Below are positions 56,343-64,000 of a stretch of 64,000 nucleotides of DNA, in pieces (positions within the stretch are counted from its first letter, which is position 1; each line of letters opens with the position of its first letter). The DNA lies in the NCBI GenBank assembly GCA_001899805.1, contig MKWP01000009.1, positions 62,001 through 126,000 on the forward strand, in the 5' to 3' direction. The stretch is from Lysobacterales bacterium 66-474. Lineage in GTDB: Bacteria > Pseudomonadota > Gammaproteobacteria > Xanthomonadales > Rhodanobacteraceae. A program made the translations under genes and the position numbers. The notes beneath the pieces were generated by a model. That model made no database searches and was not told where the DNA came from. It saw only the letters and a program-made list of their open reading frames with translations.

Positions 56343-56495
56343 CCTGCCTCGGGCAAGGCAGTGTGTGGCGGGCGGTCTGATGGAGTCGATGCGCGTTCCG
56401 TCGCCATGCGGGCGCGATCTTGCCGACCGCGATACGCTTGGACCGGGACGGGATTTCCCTTGCCTGCGATACGTGCCCGGATGTCCAGGAATTGC

Positions 56496-57932
56496 ATGCG
56501 CAACGACGCACACGAGCAAATCGACAGCACGCTGGCAGCCGCCAGGGAAGCTTGGCAGCGCAGTGACCTGGTGCATGCCGAAGCGCTGCTGCGCGAGCTC
56601 AATGGGCAGGTGCCTGAGCGCGAAGACATTGCCAGGTTGCTCTGCAACGTGCTGCGCAGCCAGGGGCGGCTTGACGCCGCTTCGTTGGTGGCATTGGAGT
56701 TGTGCGGTGCGAGCGATTTCGATCAAGGGGTGTGCCTGCGCAGCGCCGAATTTGCTCGACAGTGCGACCGCCACGCCATGGCGGCCCGGATTTGCGATGA
56801 CGCCTTGGCGCATGGACCGGCCACGCCGGAGCTGCTGGTGCTGGCCGGCAACGTGGCCCGCGAAGCCGGGGATTTCGATACCGCACGCGTGCGCTACCTG
56901 CGGGCGCTGGATGCGGGTGTCGACCTCGATCGACACCATGTGTTGGGTGCGTTGGCCAATGTCCGCCGCTACACCGATGCCGCGGATGCCGAGATCGCGT
57001 GGTTTGCGAAGCACTTCAGCGATACACGGTATTCCCCGCGATCCCGCGCTTCCGCCGGATTCGCACTGGCGAAGGCGCAGGGCGACCTTGCCGATTACGC
57101 CCGTGCGGCAAGGACCTTGCGGGAAGCCAACGCCATGGTCCGCACCGTGCAGGCGTGGAACGCGGCCGGATGGCAGGCGTTCGTGACCTCGCGCGTGCGC
57201 GAACGTGTGGCGGATGCCTCGCCCGTGCCTAAGGACGACTTCAATCCGGTTTTCATCGTAGGCGTGCCGCGCAGCGGCACCACGTTGACCGCGACGCTGC
57301 TGGCCCGCGCCACGGGCGCGCGCGATCGCGGCGAACTGCGTGCCCTGCGCTTCATCGGCGAACAATTGGTCGGGGGCGGCCACCTGGGCAGTCCTGCCGC
57401 GTTGACCGAGGCGGCATCCCTCTATCGCAGGCTCGCCGTGCAGGATGATGCGCCGGCCACGCATTACCTCGACCAGGACCCGTTGAATTTCCGTTGGCTG
57501 CATATCGCCGCGGCGATGTTTCCCCGGGCGCGCGTCATCCATTTGCGACGCGATCCGCGCGACACGGCGCTGTCGCTGTGGGGCCAGGATTTCGCGCATC
57601 CCGACATGGCATTCGCCTACGACTTCGACGACATGCGTGCATACATGGACGGGCACGACGCGTTGATGCGCCATTGGACGCAGAGGCTGTCGCTGCCGAT
57701 CTTCGAACTCGACTACGAAATGCTGGTCACGGAAACCGAATCGTCACTCACGAAGCTGCGCGATTTCATCGGTGCGCCTGCGCGCGGGTCGGTACCTTCG
57801 GACGACAGCGCGCCCGTGCAGTCGGCCAGTGTCTGGCAGGCGCGGCAACCCGTGTATGCAACCTCGGTGGGCCGCTGGCGGCATTACGTGCCGTACGTCC
57901 CCGAGCTGATGCAGTTTGGTGAACCGGATTAG
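56496..57932 (+). CDS. TPR-sulfotransferase 6
   Basis: 478 residues, the shortest of the six. Reduced TPR array (about 1-220), then GVPRSGTTLTATLLARAT (G256 onward) and LRRDPRDTALSLW with FAYDFDDMRAYMDGHDALM following. It ends VWQARQPVYATSVGRW, as in sulfotransferases 3 and 5. The ATG at 56496 has AGGA at good spacing; the frame is open to 56361 without a better start. The 153-base gap before it shows no gene or terminator, so it may be transcribed with sulfotransferase 5. Last gene of the island. Confidence 0.86.
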   Translation: MRNDAHEQIDSTLAAAREAWQRSDLVHAEALLRELNGQVPEREDIARLLCNVLRSQGRLDAASLVALELCGASDFDQGVCLRSAEFARQCDRHAMAARICDDALAHGPATPELLVLAGNVAREAGDFDTARVRYLRALDAGVDLDRHHVLGALANVRRYTDAADAEIAWFAKHFSDTRYSPRSRASAGFALAKAQGDLADYARAARTLREANAMVRTVQAWNAAGWQAFVTSRVRERVADASPVPKDDFNPVFIVGVPRSGTTLTATLLARATGARDRGELRALRFIGEQLVGGGHLGSPAALTEAASLYRRLAVQDDAPATHYLDQDPLNFRWLHIAAAMFPRARVIHLRRDPRDTALSLWGQDFAHPDMAFAYDFDDMRAYMDGHDALMRHWTQRLSLPIFELDYEMLVTETESSLTKLRDFIGAPARGSVPSDDSAPVQSASVWQARQPVYATSVGRWRHYVPYVPELMQFGEPD

Positions 57933-57977
57933 CTCTGGGCTTTGGTCGACACAAGCGCCGATACTGCCTCATCACGT

Positions 57978-58103
57978 CGTCATTCCGGGGGCCGTGCCGG
58001 CTTCATGGCGCGGCAACCCGGAATCCTTTTTGGTGTTCAAGTGAGAGCAACATGGATTCCGGGTTCGACCCGCAGTAAAGCTGCGGGTCGCCCCGGAATG
58101 ACG
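57978..58103. repeat. palindromic repeat, family B, copy 2
   Basis: Ends CGTCATTCCGGGG and CCCCGGAATGACG, inner arms CCCGGAATCC/GGATTCCGGG, matching the repeat at 19982-20099. It lies between the convergent sulfotransferase 6 and ahcY genes and marks the right border of the island. A second inner hairpin (GACCCGCAG...CTGCGGGTC) lies at 58067-58090. Confidence 0.8.
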
Positions 58104-58123
58104 GCATAGTGGTTGCTGGCCAG

Positions 58124-59548
58124 TCAATAGCGGTAGTGATCGGCCTTGTAAGGTCCTTCCACCGGCACGCCGAGATAATCGGCTTGGTCTTTCGAAAGCC
58201 TGGTGAGCCTCACGCCGATCTGCCCGAGGTGCAGGCGCGCGACTTCCTCGTCCAGTTTCTTGGACAGGCGGTAGACCTGCTTGCTGTAGGTGTCCTTGTG
58301 GGCCCACAGGTCGATCTGGGCAAGCGTCTGGTTCGAGAACGAGTTGGACATCACGAACGACGGATGGCCGTGTGCGCAGCCGAGGTTCACCAGGCGCCCT
58401 TCGGCCAGGAGGTAGATCGAATTGCCTTCGGGGAAGGTGTAGAGATCGACCTGCGGCTTGATGTTGGTCTGCTTCGCAGCCTTCTGCAAACGATCGACCT
58501 GGATCTCGTTGTCGAAGTGTCCGATGTTGCAAACCAGCGCGTGGTTCTTCATCTTCGCCATGTGCTCCAGCGTGATCACGTCGCGATTGCCGGTGGTGGT
58601 GACATAGATGTCGCCGACACCGAGCGTGTCCTCGACCGTCGCGACCTGGAAGCCTTCCATCGCGGCCTGCAGGGCGCAGATCGGATCGATCTCGGTGACG
58701 ATCACGCGCGCGCCGAAGCCCTTCAGCGAGTGCGCGCAGCCCTTGCCGACATCGCCGTAGCCGCACACCACCGCGACCTTGCCGGCGACCATCAAGTCGG
58801 TGGCGCGCTTGATGCCGTCGGCCAGCGATTCGCGGCAGCCATACAGGTTGTCGAACTTCGACTTGGTGACCGAGTCGTTGACGTTGATCGCGGGCACCAG
58901 CAGCTTGCCGGCTTCGGCGAGCTGGTACAGACGATGCACGCCGGTGGTGGTTTCCTCCGAAACCCCGCGCCATTCCGAGGCGACCTTCTTCCAGAAACCG
59001 GGGCGCTCCGTGCGGGTCTTCTTCAGCAGGTCCTTGATGACCTGTTCTTCGTGGTTGGCGCCCTTTTCGTCCACCCACTTCGATCCGTCTTCCATCTCGA
59101 CGCCCTTGTGGATCAAGAGCGTCGCGTCGCCGCCGTCATCGACGATCAGCTCGGGGCCGCGGTTGCCGGGATGCGTGATCGCATCCAGGGTGCACTGCCA
59201 GTATTCCTCCAGCGTCTCACCCTTCCATGCGAACACCGGGATGCCGGCGGCGGCGATCGCGGCGGCGCAGTCGTCCTGGGTCGAGAAGATGTTGCACGAG
59301 GCCCAACGCACCGAGGCGCCGAGTGCGGTGAGCGTCTCGATCAGCACCGCGGTCTCCTTGGTCATGTGCAGCGAGCCGGTGACGCGCACGTCCTTGAGCG
59401 GTTTTTGCGGTGCGTAGCGGGCGCGGATCTGCATCAGGCCAGGCATCTCCTGCTCGGCCATCTGGATGCGCTTCCTGCCGAGTTCGGCTTGCGACAGGTC
59501 GCGGACGTTGTAATCGTGTTGCGCGGAATCTTTGGCGACAGCGTTCAT
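58124..59548 (-). CDS. ahcY: adenosylhomocysteinase
   Basis: NAD-dependent hydrolysis of S-adenosylhomocysteine to adenosine and homocysteine; keeps methyltransferases free of product inhibition. 474 residues. Motifs: [27 protein letters not shown], the NAD fold [12 protein letters not shown] and the C-terminal [27 protein letters not shown] is the substrate Lys/Asp region. A strong AGGAG precedes the ATG at 59548. The leader holds an SAH riboswitch, so the enzyme is predicted to be induced by its own substrate. Convergent with the sulfotransferase island. Confidence 0.97.
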   Translation of the reverse strand: MNAVAKDSAQHDYNVRDLSQAELGRKRIQMAEQEMPGLMQIRARYAPQKPLKDVRVTGSLHMTKETAVLIETLTALGASVRWASCNIFSTQDDCAAAIAAAGIPVFAWKGETLEEYWQCTLDAITHPGNRGPELIVDDGGDATLLIHKGVEMEDGSKWVDEKGANHEEQVIKDLLKKTRTERPGFWKKVASEWRGVSEETTTGVHRLYQLAEAGKLLVPAINVNDSVTKSKFDNLYGCRESLADGIKRATDLMVAGKVAVVCGYGDVGKGCAHSLKGFGARVIVTEIDPICALQAAMEGFQVATVEDTLGVGDIYVTTTGNRDVITLEHMAKMKNHALVCNIGHFDNEIQVDRLQKAAKQTNIKPQVDLYTFPEGNSIYLLAEGRLVNLGCAHGHPSFVMSNSFSNQTLAQIDLWAHKDTYSKQVYRLSKKLDEEVARLHLGQIGVRLTRLSKDQADYLGVPVEGPYKADHYRY

Positions 59549-59564
59549 GGAGTAGCTCCTGGTG

Positions 59565-59594
59565 AAAAGTCCGGCCATGGATGGCCGGTCTTTT
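59565..59594 (-). terminator. terminator-like hairpin in the ahcY leader
   Basis: On the minus strand GACCGGCCAT pairs with ATGGCCGGAC, followed by TTTT and then the ahcY ribosome site. Position and U-run fit the expression platform of the upstream SAH riboswitch. A second hairpin (59595-59625, GCGATGCCGTTGTT with its partner) precedes it. Confidence 0.7.
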
Positions 59595-59659
59595 GCGATC
59601 GCCGTTGTTGGAACAACGGCATCGCAGATGGTGATCGGGCGCTGTTGCGGTAGGAAGGT

Positions 59660-59749
59660 GCCGAGCCTGACCCGTTTTGCTGGAATCCGCATGAGGAAAT
59701 GCGGATTCCGGTGGAAGCATCCACGCGGCGGGTTGCAACGCCCCTCGGC
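59660..59749 (-). ncRNA. SAH riboswitch upstream of ahcY
   Basis: The minus strand reads GCCGAGGGGCGTTGCAACCC at the 5' end and GTCAGGCTCGGC at the 3' end. CCGAG/CTCGG form the closing P1 stem, and GGCGTTGCAACC plus the CAGGCTC segment are the conserved core of the SAH element. Two variable hairpins lie between, GTGGATGCTTCCAC and a longer one, GGAATCCGCATTT...ATGCGGATTCC. Its location in the leader of ahcY is the classical one. It should turn expression on when S-adenosylhomocysteine builds up. Confidence 0.9.
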
Positions 59750-59758
59750 GAATAGGGC

Positions 59759-59764
59759 ATTATA
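59759..59764 (-). promoter_or_regulatory. -10 box of the ahcY promoter
   Basis: TATAAT on the minus strand, about ten bases upstream of the first base of the riboswitch, so the transcript would begin just before it. No good -35 hexamer is visible at 16-18 bases. Confidence 0.65.
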
Positions 59765-59870
59765 TCCGTTCGTCGCGATGGAAAGATGAATCGCGGCCCG
59801 GGCCGGTCGGCGAGGATGCAGGCCGGTTCCGCGCCAGCCGTCGCGCTGCACCTGCCTGCGAGGAGGCATC

Positions 59871-62594
59871 GTGAGTCGATCGACCCGCCAACCCGATTAC
59901 CGCCGCGACATCTTTTTCGCCCCGCACGATGCGCCGTTGCGCGAGGACGTGCACGAGCTCGGCGTATTGGTCGGCGAGATGCTGGCCGAACAGGGCGGCG
60001 AGGGGTTTTTCGACCGGGTCGAGGAGATCCGCACCGCCGCCATCCATCGGCGCGTGGCCGGGAACGGGGTGGAGGCGCTCGCGAAGATGCTGGGCGGGAC
60101 CGATCCCGCCACGGCCGAGATGCTGGCGCGCGCGTTCGCGACGTGGTTCCAGATGGTCAACGTCGCCGAGCGCGTGCACCGCATCCGCCGCCGCCGCGAT
60201 TACGAGCGGTCCAGCACCCGTTCGCAGCCCGAGTCGCTGGCCGACGTGCTGGAAACCCTGAAGGCGCGCGGCGTGGAAGCCGAAGAACTGCTCGCGTGGA
60301 TCGCGCGGCTGGACGTCGAGCCCGTATTCACCGCGCATCCCACCGAGGCGGTGCGGCGCTCGCTGCTGGAAAAGGAACAGGCGATCGTGAAGGCACTGGT
60401 GGATCGCTTCGATCCTGCGCGCACCCCTCAGGAACGCGCCATCGACCACGAGCGCCTGCGCATGGCACTCACTTCGGGTTGGCAGACCGCCGAGGCTTCG
60501 AGCGTGCGGCCGAGCGTGCAGGACGAATTCGAACACATCGGGTTCTATCTCGCCGACCCGTTGTATCGCGTGTTGCCGGTGTTCTACGAATCGTTCCAGC
60601 ATGAACTGGCGCGTGTCTACGGCATCGAGGCCGAATTGCCGCGCGTGCTGCGGTTCGGTTCGTGGGTGGGCGGCGACATGGACGGCAACCCGAACGTCGG
60701 TGCCGACACCATCGACGCGACGCTGCGCGCGCAGCGCGCGATGGTGCTGGAACGCTACCGCGCCGGTTGCGCATGGCTGGCGCGACGGCTCAGCCAGACC
60801 GAGGATCGCATCGGTGTGTCCGCGGCAATCCGCGAGCGCGTGGCCGCGTACCGGCAACGCCTCCCGAAGGCGGCGGCGAGGATCCGCCCGCGCCACGCCA
60901 ACATGCCGTATCGCTGCCTGCTGACCTTGATGCACGCGCGCCTGCACGCCAGCGAGGACGATGGTGCCGCGGCCTATGCCTGCGCGGACGAGTTCGAAGC
61001 CGACGTCGCGTTGATCGCCGACAGCCTCGCGGTGAACCGGGGCGTCAACGCCGGCCTGTTCGCGGTGCGTCGGATGCAATGGCGCGTCCGCACCTTCGGA
61101 TTCCACCTGGCGCGGCTGGACGTGCGCCAGGATTCGCGGGTCCACGACGACGTGCTGGCCGTGCTGCTGGACGATCCCGATTGGGCCGTGCGTGAACCGG
61201 GTGCGCGTGCGCAACGCCTGCGCTCGGCGGCGGCGGGAGAGGCCGGCCTGGGCGACAGCGATGACGCCGCCGTGGCGCGGATCAAGGCCGTGTTCGTGGC
61301 GTTGGCCGATGCGCGCCGGCGCTACGGCGGCGGCGCGACGGGCCCCTACATCATTTCGATGGCGCGTTCGGCCGCCGACGTGCTGGCGGTGTTGGCGTTG
61401 GCCCGCCACGGCGGACTGGTCGAGGACGGCGCGGTGCCGCTGGATATCGCGCCGTTGTTTGAAACCGTGGATGACCTCGTGCACGCCGCGGCCAGCTTGC
61501 GCGCGTTGCTGAACGATCCGGTCTATCGCGCGCACCTGCAGCATCGCGATGATCGCCAGATGATCATGGTCGGCTATTCCGACAGTGCCAAGGATGGCGG
61601 CATCCTCGCCGCGCGCTGGGCCTTGCAGCGCGCGCAGGCCGAGATGCTGGAGGTCGCGGCCGCGGCCGGCATCAAGCTCACCTTCTTCCACGGCCGCGGC
61701 GGCTCGGCGTGTCGCGGCGGCAGCAAGGTCACGCCGGCATTGATGGCATCGCCGCGCGGTGCGGTGGCGGGACGGTTGCGCGTGACCGAGCAGGGCGAAG
61801 TGATCCATCGAAAGTACGGCATCCGCGCGCTGGCGCTGCGCAACCTTGAACAGACCGTGGGCGCCACCCTGCGCGCTTCGTTGCGTCCGCGCGAACCGGA
61901 ACCGCGCGAGTCGGAATGGATCCGGCGCATGGACACGCTGGCGACGGCCAGCCGCGAGGCCTACCGCGCCTTCGTCGGCGAGCCCGATTTCGTCGCCTAT
62001 TTCCGCACCGCGACACCGGTCGACGTGATCGAACGCATGACCATGAGTTCGCGCCCGGCCAGCCGCCGCAGCATGCGCGGCGTGGAGGATCTGCGCGCGA
62101 TCCCGTGGGTGTTCTCGTGGACGCAGATGCGCTCGATCCTGCCCGGCTGGTACGGGTTCGGCAGCGCGCTCGAACGCGGCATCGAAACGTTCGGCGAAGC
62201 ACCGATGGTGGAAATGGCGCGCGACTGGGCGTTCCTCGGCCCCCTGATCGACGACATCGAAATGATGCTCGCCAAGGCCGACCTCGACATCGCCGCGGCG
62301 TTCTCGCGCTTGTCGGGCGATCTGCACGCGAAATTCTTCCCGCGCATCGATGAGGAATTCCGGCGCACCCGCGATGCGATCCTGCGCATCAGGGGCAGCG
62401 ACGAACTGCTGGCCGCCGATCCGCGCCTCGCGCAGTCGATCAGGTTGCGCAATCCCTACATCGATCCGATGAGCGTGCTGCAGGTGGACTTGCTGCGGCG
62501 CTGGCGCGAGGGCGGCAGCCGCGACGAGGCGTTGTTGAACAGTCTGGTTGCCTGCGTCAACGGCGTCGCGCGCGGTTTGCAGAACACGGGCTGA
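59871..62594 (+). CDS. ppc: phosphoenolpyruvate carboxylase
   Basis: Carboxylates phosphoenolpyruvate to oxaloacetate, refilling the citrate cycle. 907 residues. Catalytic-His motif [12 protein letters not shown] (about residue 155), [38 protein letters not shown] and the C-terminal QNTG. In the mobile-loop motif SACRGG replaces the more common S(I/V)GRGG. The GTG at 59871 follows GAGGAGG. Divergent from ahcY; a 120-base region upstream is shared with the riboswitch promoter. A GC-rich hairpin without U-run follows the stop. Confidence 0.96.
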   Translation: MSRSTRQPDYRRDIFFAPHDAPLREDVHELGVLVGEMLAEQGGEGFFDRVEEIRTAAIHRRVAGNGVEALAKMLGGTDPATAEMLARAFATWFQMVNVAERVHRIRRRRDYERSSTRSQPESLADVLETLKARGVEAEELLAWIARLDVEPVFTAHPTEAVRRSLLEKEQAIVKALVDRFDPARTPQERAIDHERLRMALTSGWQTAEASSVRPSVQDEFEHIGFYLADPLYRVLPVFYESFQHELARVYGIEAELPRVLRFGSWVGGDMDGNPNVGADTIDATLRAQRAMVLERYRAGCAWLARRLSQTEDRIGVSAAIRERVAAYRQRLPKAAARIRPRHANMPYRCLLTLMHARLHASEDDGAAAYACADEFEADVALIADSLAVNRGVNAGLFAVRRMQWRVRTFGFHLARLDVRQDSRVHDDVLAVLLDDPDWAVREPGARAQRLRSAAAGEAGLGDSDDAAVARIKAVFVALADARRRYGGGATGPYIISMARSAADVLAVLALARHGGLVEDGAVPLDIAPLFETVDDLVHAAASLRALLNDPVYRAHLQHRDDRQMIMVGYSDSAKDGGILAARWALQRAQAEMLEVAAAAGIKLTFFHGRGGSACRGGSKVTPALMASPRGAVAGRLRVTEQGEVIHRKYGIRALALRNLEQTVGATLRASLRPREPEPRESEWIRRMDTLATASREAYRAFVGEPDFVAYFRTATPVDVIERMTMSSRPASRRSMRGVEDLRAIPWVFSWTQMRSILPGWYGFGSALERGIETFGEAPMVEMARDWAFLGPLIDDIEMMLAKADLDIAAAFSRLSGDLHAKFFPRIDEEFRRTRDAILRIRGSDELLAADPRLAQSIRLRNPYIDPMSVLQVDLLRRWREGGSRDEALLNSLVACVNGVARGLQNTG

Positions 62595-62623
62595 AGCGGG
62601 CAGGGCGTCTCGAACGCAAGCGG

Positions 62624-62650
62624 GCGCGGAGCACGTGGCTGGCTCCGCGC
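62624..62650. terminator. GC-rich hairpin between convergent genes
   Basis: GCGCGGAGC and GCTCCGCGC pair around a 9-base loop, 30 bases after the ppc stop. No U-run on either side, so termination is plausible but not secure. Confidence 0.4.
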
Positions 62651-62664
62651 CGCATGGCTCGCGC

Positions 62665-63156
62665 TTACGGATTCGAATCGATGGGAACCCGCACCCCTTG
62701 CGAGGTGCCGCAGACTTCCCCGCGAACGCTTCCGTCCTTGTTGAGCGCGATGGCATGGATGGACGACGTGAACGCGTTGCCGCGCCAGTCCATCGTCGTC
62801 TCCTGGTAAATGTCCTGGAGGCCATCCCAGGTGCCGTCGTGCAGGAAGTGGTAGAACTGGAAGTGCGCGCTGTACCGGCCGAGCCCGCGATATTCCCAGA
62901 TGCCCTGGGCGGGACCATTGCCGGGCTGCGGGGTGTTGTCGGTGCTGGTCAGCGTGCCGCCGGTATGGAACGTGTTGAGCGCGATGAAGGAATGGGCCGG
63001 GCCGCCGGCGCATGAGGCCAGCGTCACCGACACATGCCAGGTGCCGACGATGCGGTTTTCGCCGAGGGGCGGAAGGCGCCCGGTTGCTGCAGACGCCAGC
63101 GGCAGGCCGCAGGTGGCGGCCAGTGCAAACACGGCGAATGTGTGCTTGATCTTCAT
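62665..63156 (-). CDS. small secreted protein of unknown function, paralogue 1
   Basis: 163 residues with a signal peptide (cleavage after ASA, about residue 23). The mature protein opens LPPLGENRIVGTWHVSV, which resembles the first strand of lipocalin-like beta-barrels, followed by NTFHTGGTLTSTDNTP, GIWEYRGLGRYSAHF and a C-terminus GVRVPIDSNP. Two Cys residues are conserved with paralogue 2. The ATG at 63156 follows GGGAGGG. It lies 332 bases downstream of its paralogue on the same strand. Function not known; extracytoplasmic ligand binding is a guess. Confidence 0.82.
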   Translation of the reverse strand: MKIKHTFAVFALAATCGLPLASAATGRLPPLGENRIVGTWHVSVTLASCAGGPAHSFIALNTFHTGGTLTSTDNTPQPGNGPAQGIWEYRGLGRYSAHFQFYHFLHDGTWDGLQDIYQETTMDWRGNAFTSSIHAIALNKDGSVRGEVCGTSQGVRVPIDSNP

Positions 63157-63488
63157 GGTGAACCCTCCCGTTGATGGTTGATGCGAACACGGCAGCCGCC
63201 CGCCCGGGCACTGCATGGGTTGTCTTCGGCAACGGGGCTGCACGATTACCGGACGCCTGCGCCTTTCGGCGCTTCAACCAACGGGTCGTCTTTCGCCGGC
63301 CGACATGCCGACAGGTCGGCACGGGCTTTTCGCGGCTGCCATCGGTCACGGGCCGATGGCCGTCAGCCCTGTCTCCATCTACGTGGATTCCGGATCCAGG
63401 GGGCTGGGCTTGGGTTCCCCTGCACAGCAACCCGCCGCTACGCGCGTCACCTTGCGCAGCAGGGTATCGGGATGCAACGCGGTTCCTG
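63157..63488. other. 332-bp gap between the two paralogues
   Basis: No gene, repeat or strong promoter seen. A short palindrome (CGACATGCCGACAGGTCGG region, about 63301-63320) and the duplicated GGGCCGATGGCCGTC-type sequence near 63350 are the only structure noted. Confidence 0.5.
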
Positions 63489-63980
63489 TCAGGGGTTCGA
63501 GTCGATCGGCACGCGTACACCTTGCGCCGCGCCGCAAAGTTCGACGCGCAGGCTGCCGTCGACGTTGAGCACGCGTGAGTAGATGGCGGAGGTGTAGGAC
63601 ATGCCGTTGCGGTCCAGGGTGAGGTCCTGGTAGATGTCGCGAAGTCCGTCGTAGGTGCCGTCGGCCAGGAAACCATTGAACTGCGTGTGGCTGCTGTACC
63701 GGTTGTGCCCTTCGTATTCCCAGATGCCCTGCGCCGGGCCGCTCACAGGCGGAGGGGTGGCATCGGTGCTGGTCAGCGTGCCGCCGGCATGGAACGTATT
63801 GAGCGACAGGATGGATAGCGACGGGCCGCCCGCGCAGGGGGCGAAGGTCACCACCAGATGCCACATTCCCACGATGCGGTTTTCGCCGGGGGGCGGAAAG
63901 CGATGTGCAGGAGACGATGCCAGTGCCTGGCCGCAGCTTGCGGTCAGCGCGAGCGCAAGAAGTGTGTGCCGGATATTCAT
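63489..63980 (-). CDS. small secreted protein of unknown function, paralogue 2
   Basis: 163 residues, the same length as its neighbour at 62665-63156. Signal peptide with cleavage near ALA; mature start HRFPPPGENRIVGMWHLVV; shared blocks NTFHAGGTLTSTDATP, GIWEYEGHNRYSSHTQF, GTYDGLRDIYQD and the identical ending GVRVPIDSNP. The ATG at 63980 follows GGGAGGAAGG. Tandem duplication with clear divergence between the blocks, so both copies seem to be kept by selection. No function assigned. Confidence 0.82.
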   Translation of the reverse strand: MNIRHTLLALALTASCGQALASSPAHRFPPPGENRIVGMWHLVVTFAPCAGGPSLSILSLNTFHAGGTLTSTDATPPPVSGPAQGIWEYEGHNRYSSHTQFNGFLADGTYDGLRDIYQDLTLDRNGMSYTSAIYSRVLNVDGSLRVELCGAAQGVRVPIDSNP

Positions 63981-64000
63981 GTTGACCTTCCTCCCGTTGA

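Noticed and set aside
1-64000. tRNA, rRNA, CRISPR arrays, insertion sequences, prophage genes
   Set aside because: Looked for in gaps and among ORFs; none seen. Subtle or highly degenerate cases cannot be excluded by eye.

Overview
The window is GC-rich chromosomal DNA from a gammaproteobacterium of the order Xanthomonadales, most likely family Rhodanobacteraceae (Dyella/Rhodanobacter type). I infer this from the content: a cytochrome c4-type gene beside engB, a plant-type gshA, a TonB-dependent receptor with a xanthomonad-style plug, a tricorn-type protease, and abundant small palindromic repeats. No database was consulted. I see no phage, insertion-sequence transposase, CRISPR array, rRNA or tRNA gene.

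Layout. 1-3,900: partial cytochrome c, GTPase EngB, glutamate-cysteine ligase, a secreted protein of unknown function. 3,975-8,556: a Cys-dependent amidinohydrolase and a Tat-exported glycosylasparaginase, divergent from a Tat-exported GH92 alpha-mannosidase; the last two suggest N-glycopeptide breakdown. 8,666-19,946: M3 peptidase, a small unknown protein, tricorn-like lipoprotein protease, a methyltransferase-bioD-TMEM175 operon, free methionine sulfoxide reductase, M23 endopeptidase, SDR dehydrogenase. 20,125-31,696: a beta-1,2-glucan operon: a giant NdvB-type cyclic glucan synthase, a GH39 hydrolase and a GH144-like hydrolase, preceded by a nested inverted-repeat element. 32,355-40,756: cytochrome c5, DUF1428, CBS protein, and two near-identical GAF-GAF-GGDEF-EAL proteins with mtgA between them.

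41,052-57,932 is the most unusual part: an envelope protein of unknown function, a TPR protein fused to a 2-oxoglutarate/Fe(II) oxygenase, a TonB-dependent receptor, six TPR-sulfotransferases of at least two subfamilies, and a second stand-alone 2OG oxygenase. The gene set looks like a modification island (hydroxylation plus sulfation) tied to an outer-membrane receptor. The envelope protein carries its only two tyrosines in its last eight residues, and its gene shares an upstream motif with the receptor gene.

58,124-63,980: adenosylhomocysteinase under an SAH riboswitch that can be read directly in its leader, phosphoenolpyruvate carboxylase, and two tandem paralogous small secreted proteins of unknown function.

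Most neighbouring genes on one strand are tightly packed, several with 4-base ATGA overlaps. Non-coding space is largely filled by palindromic repeats, hairpins and short promoter regions.
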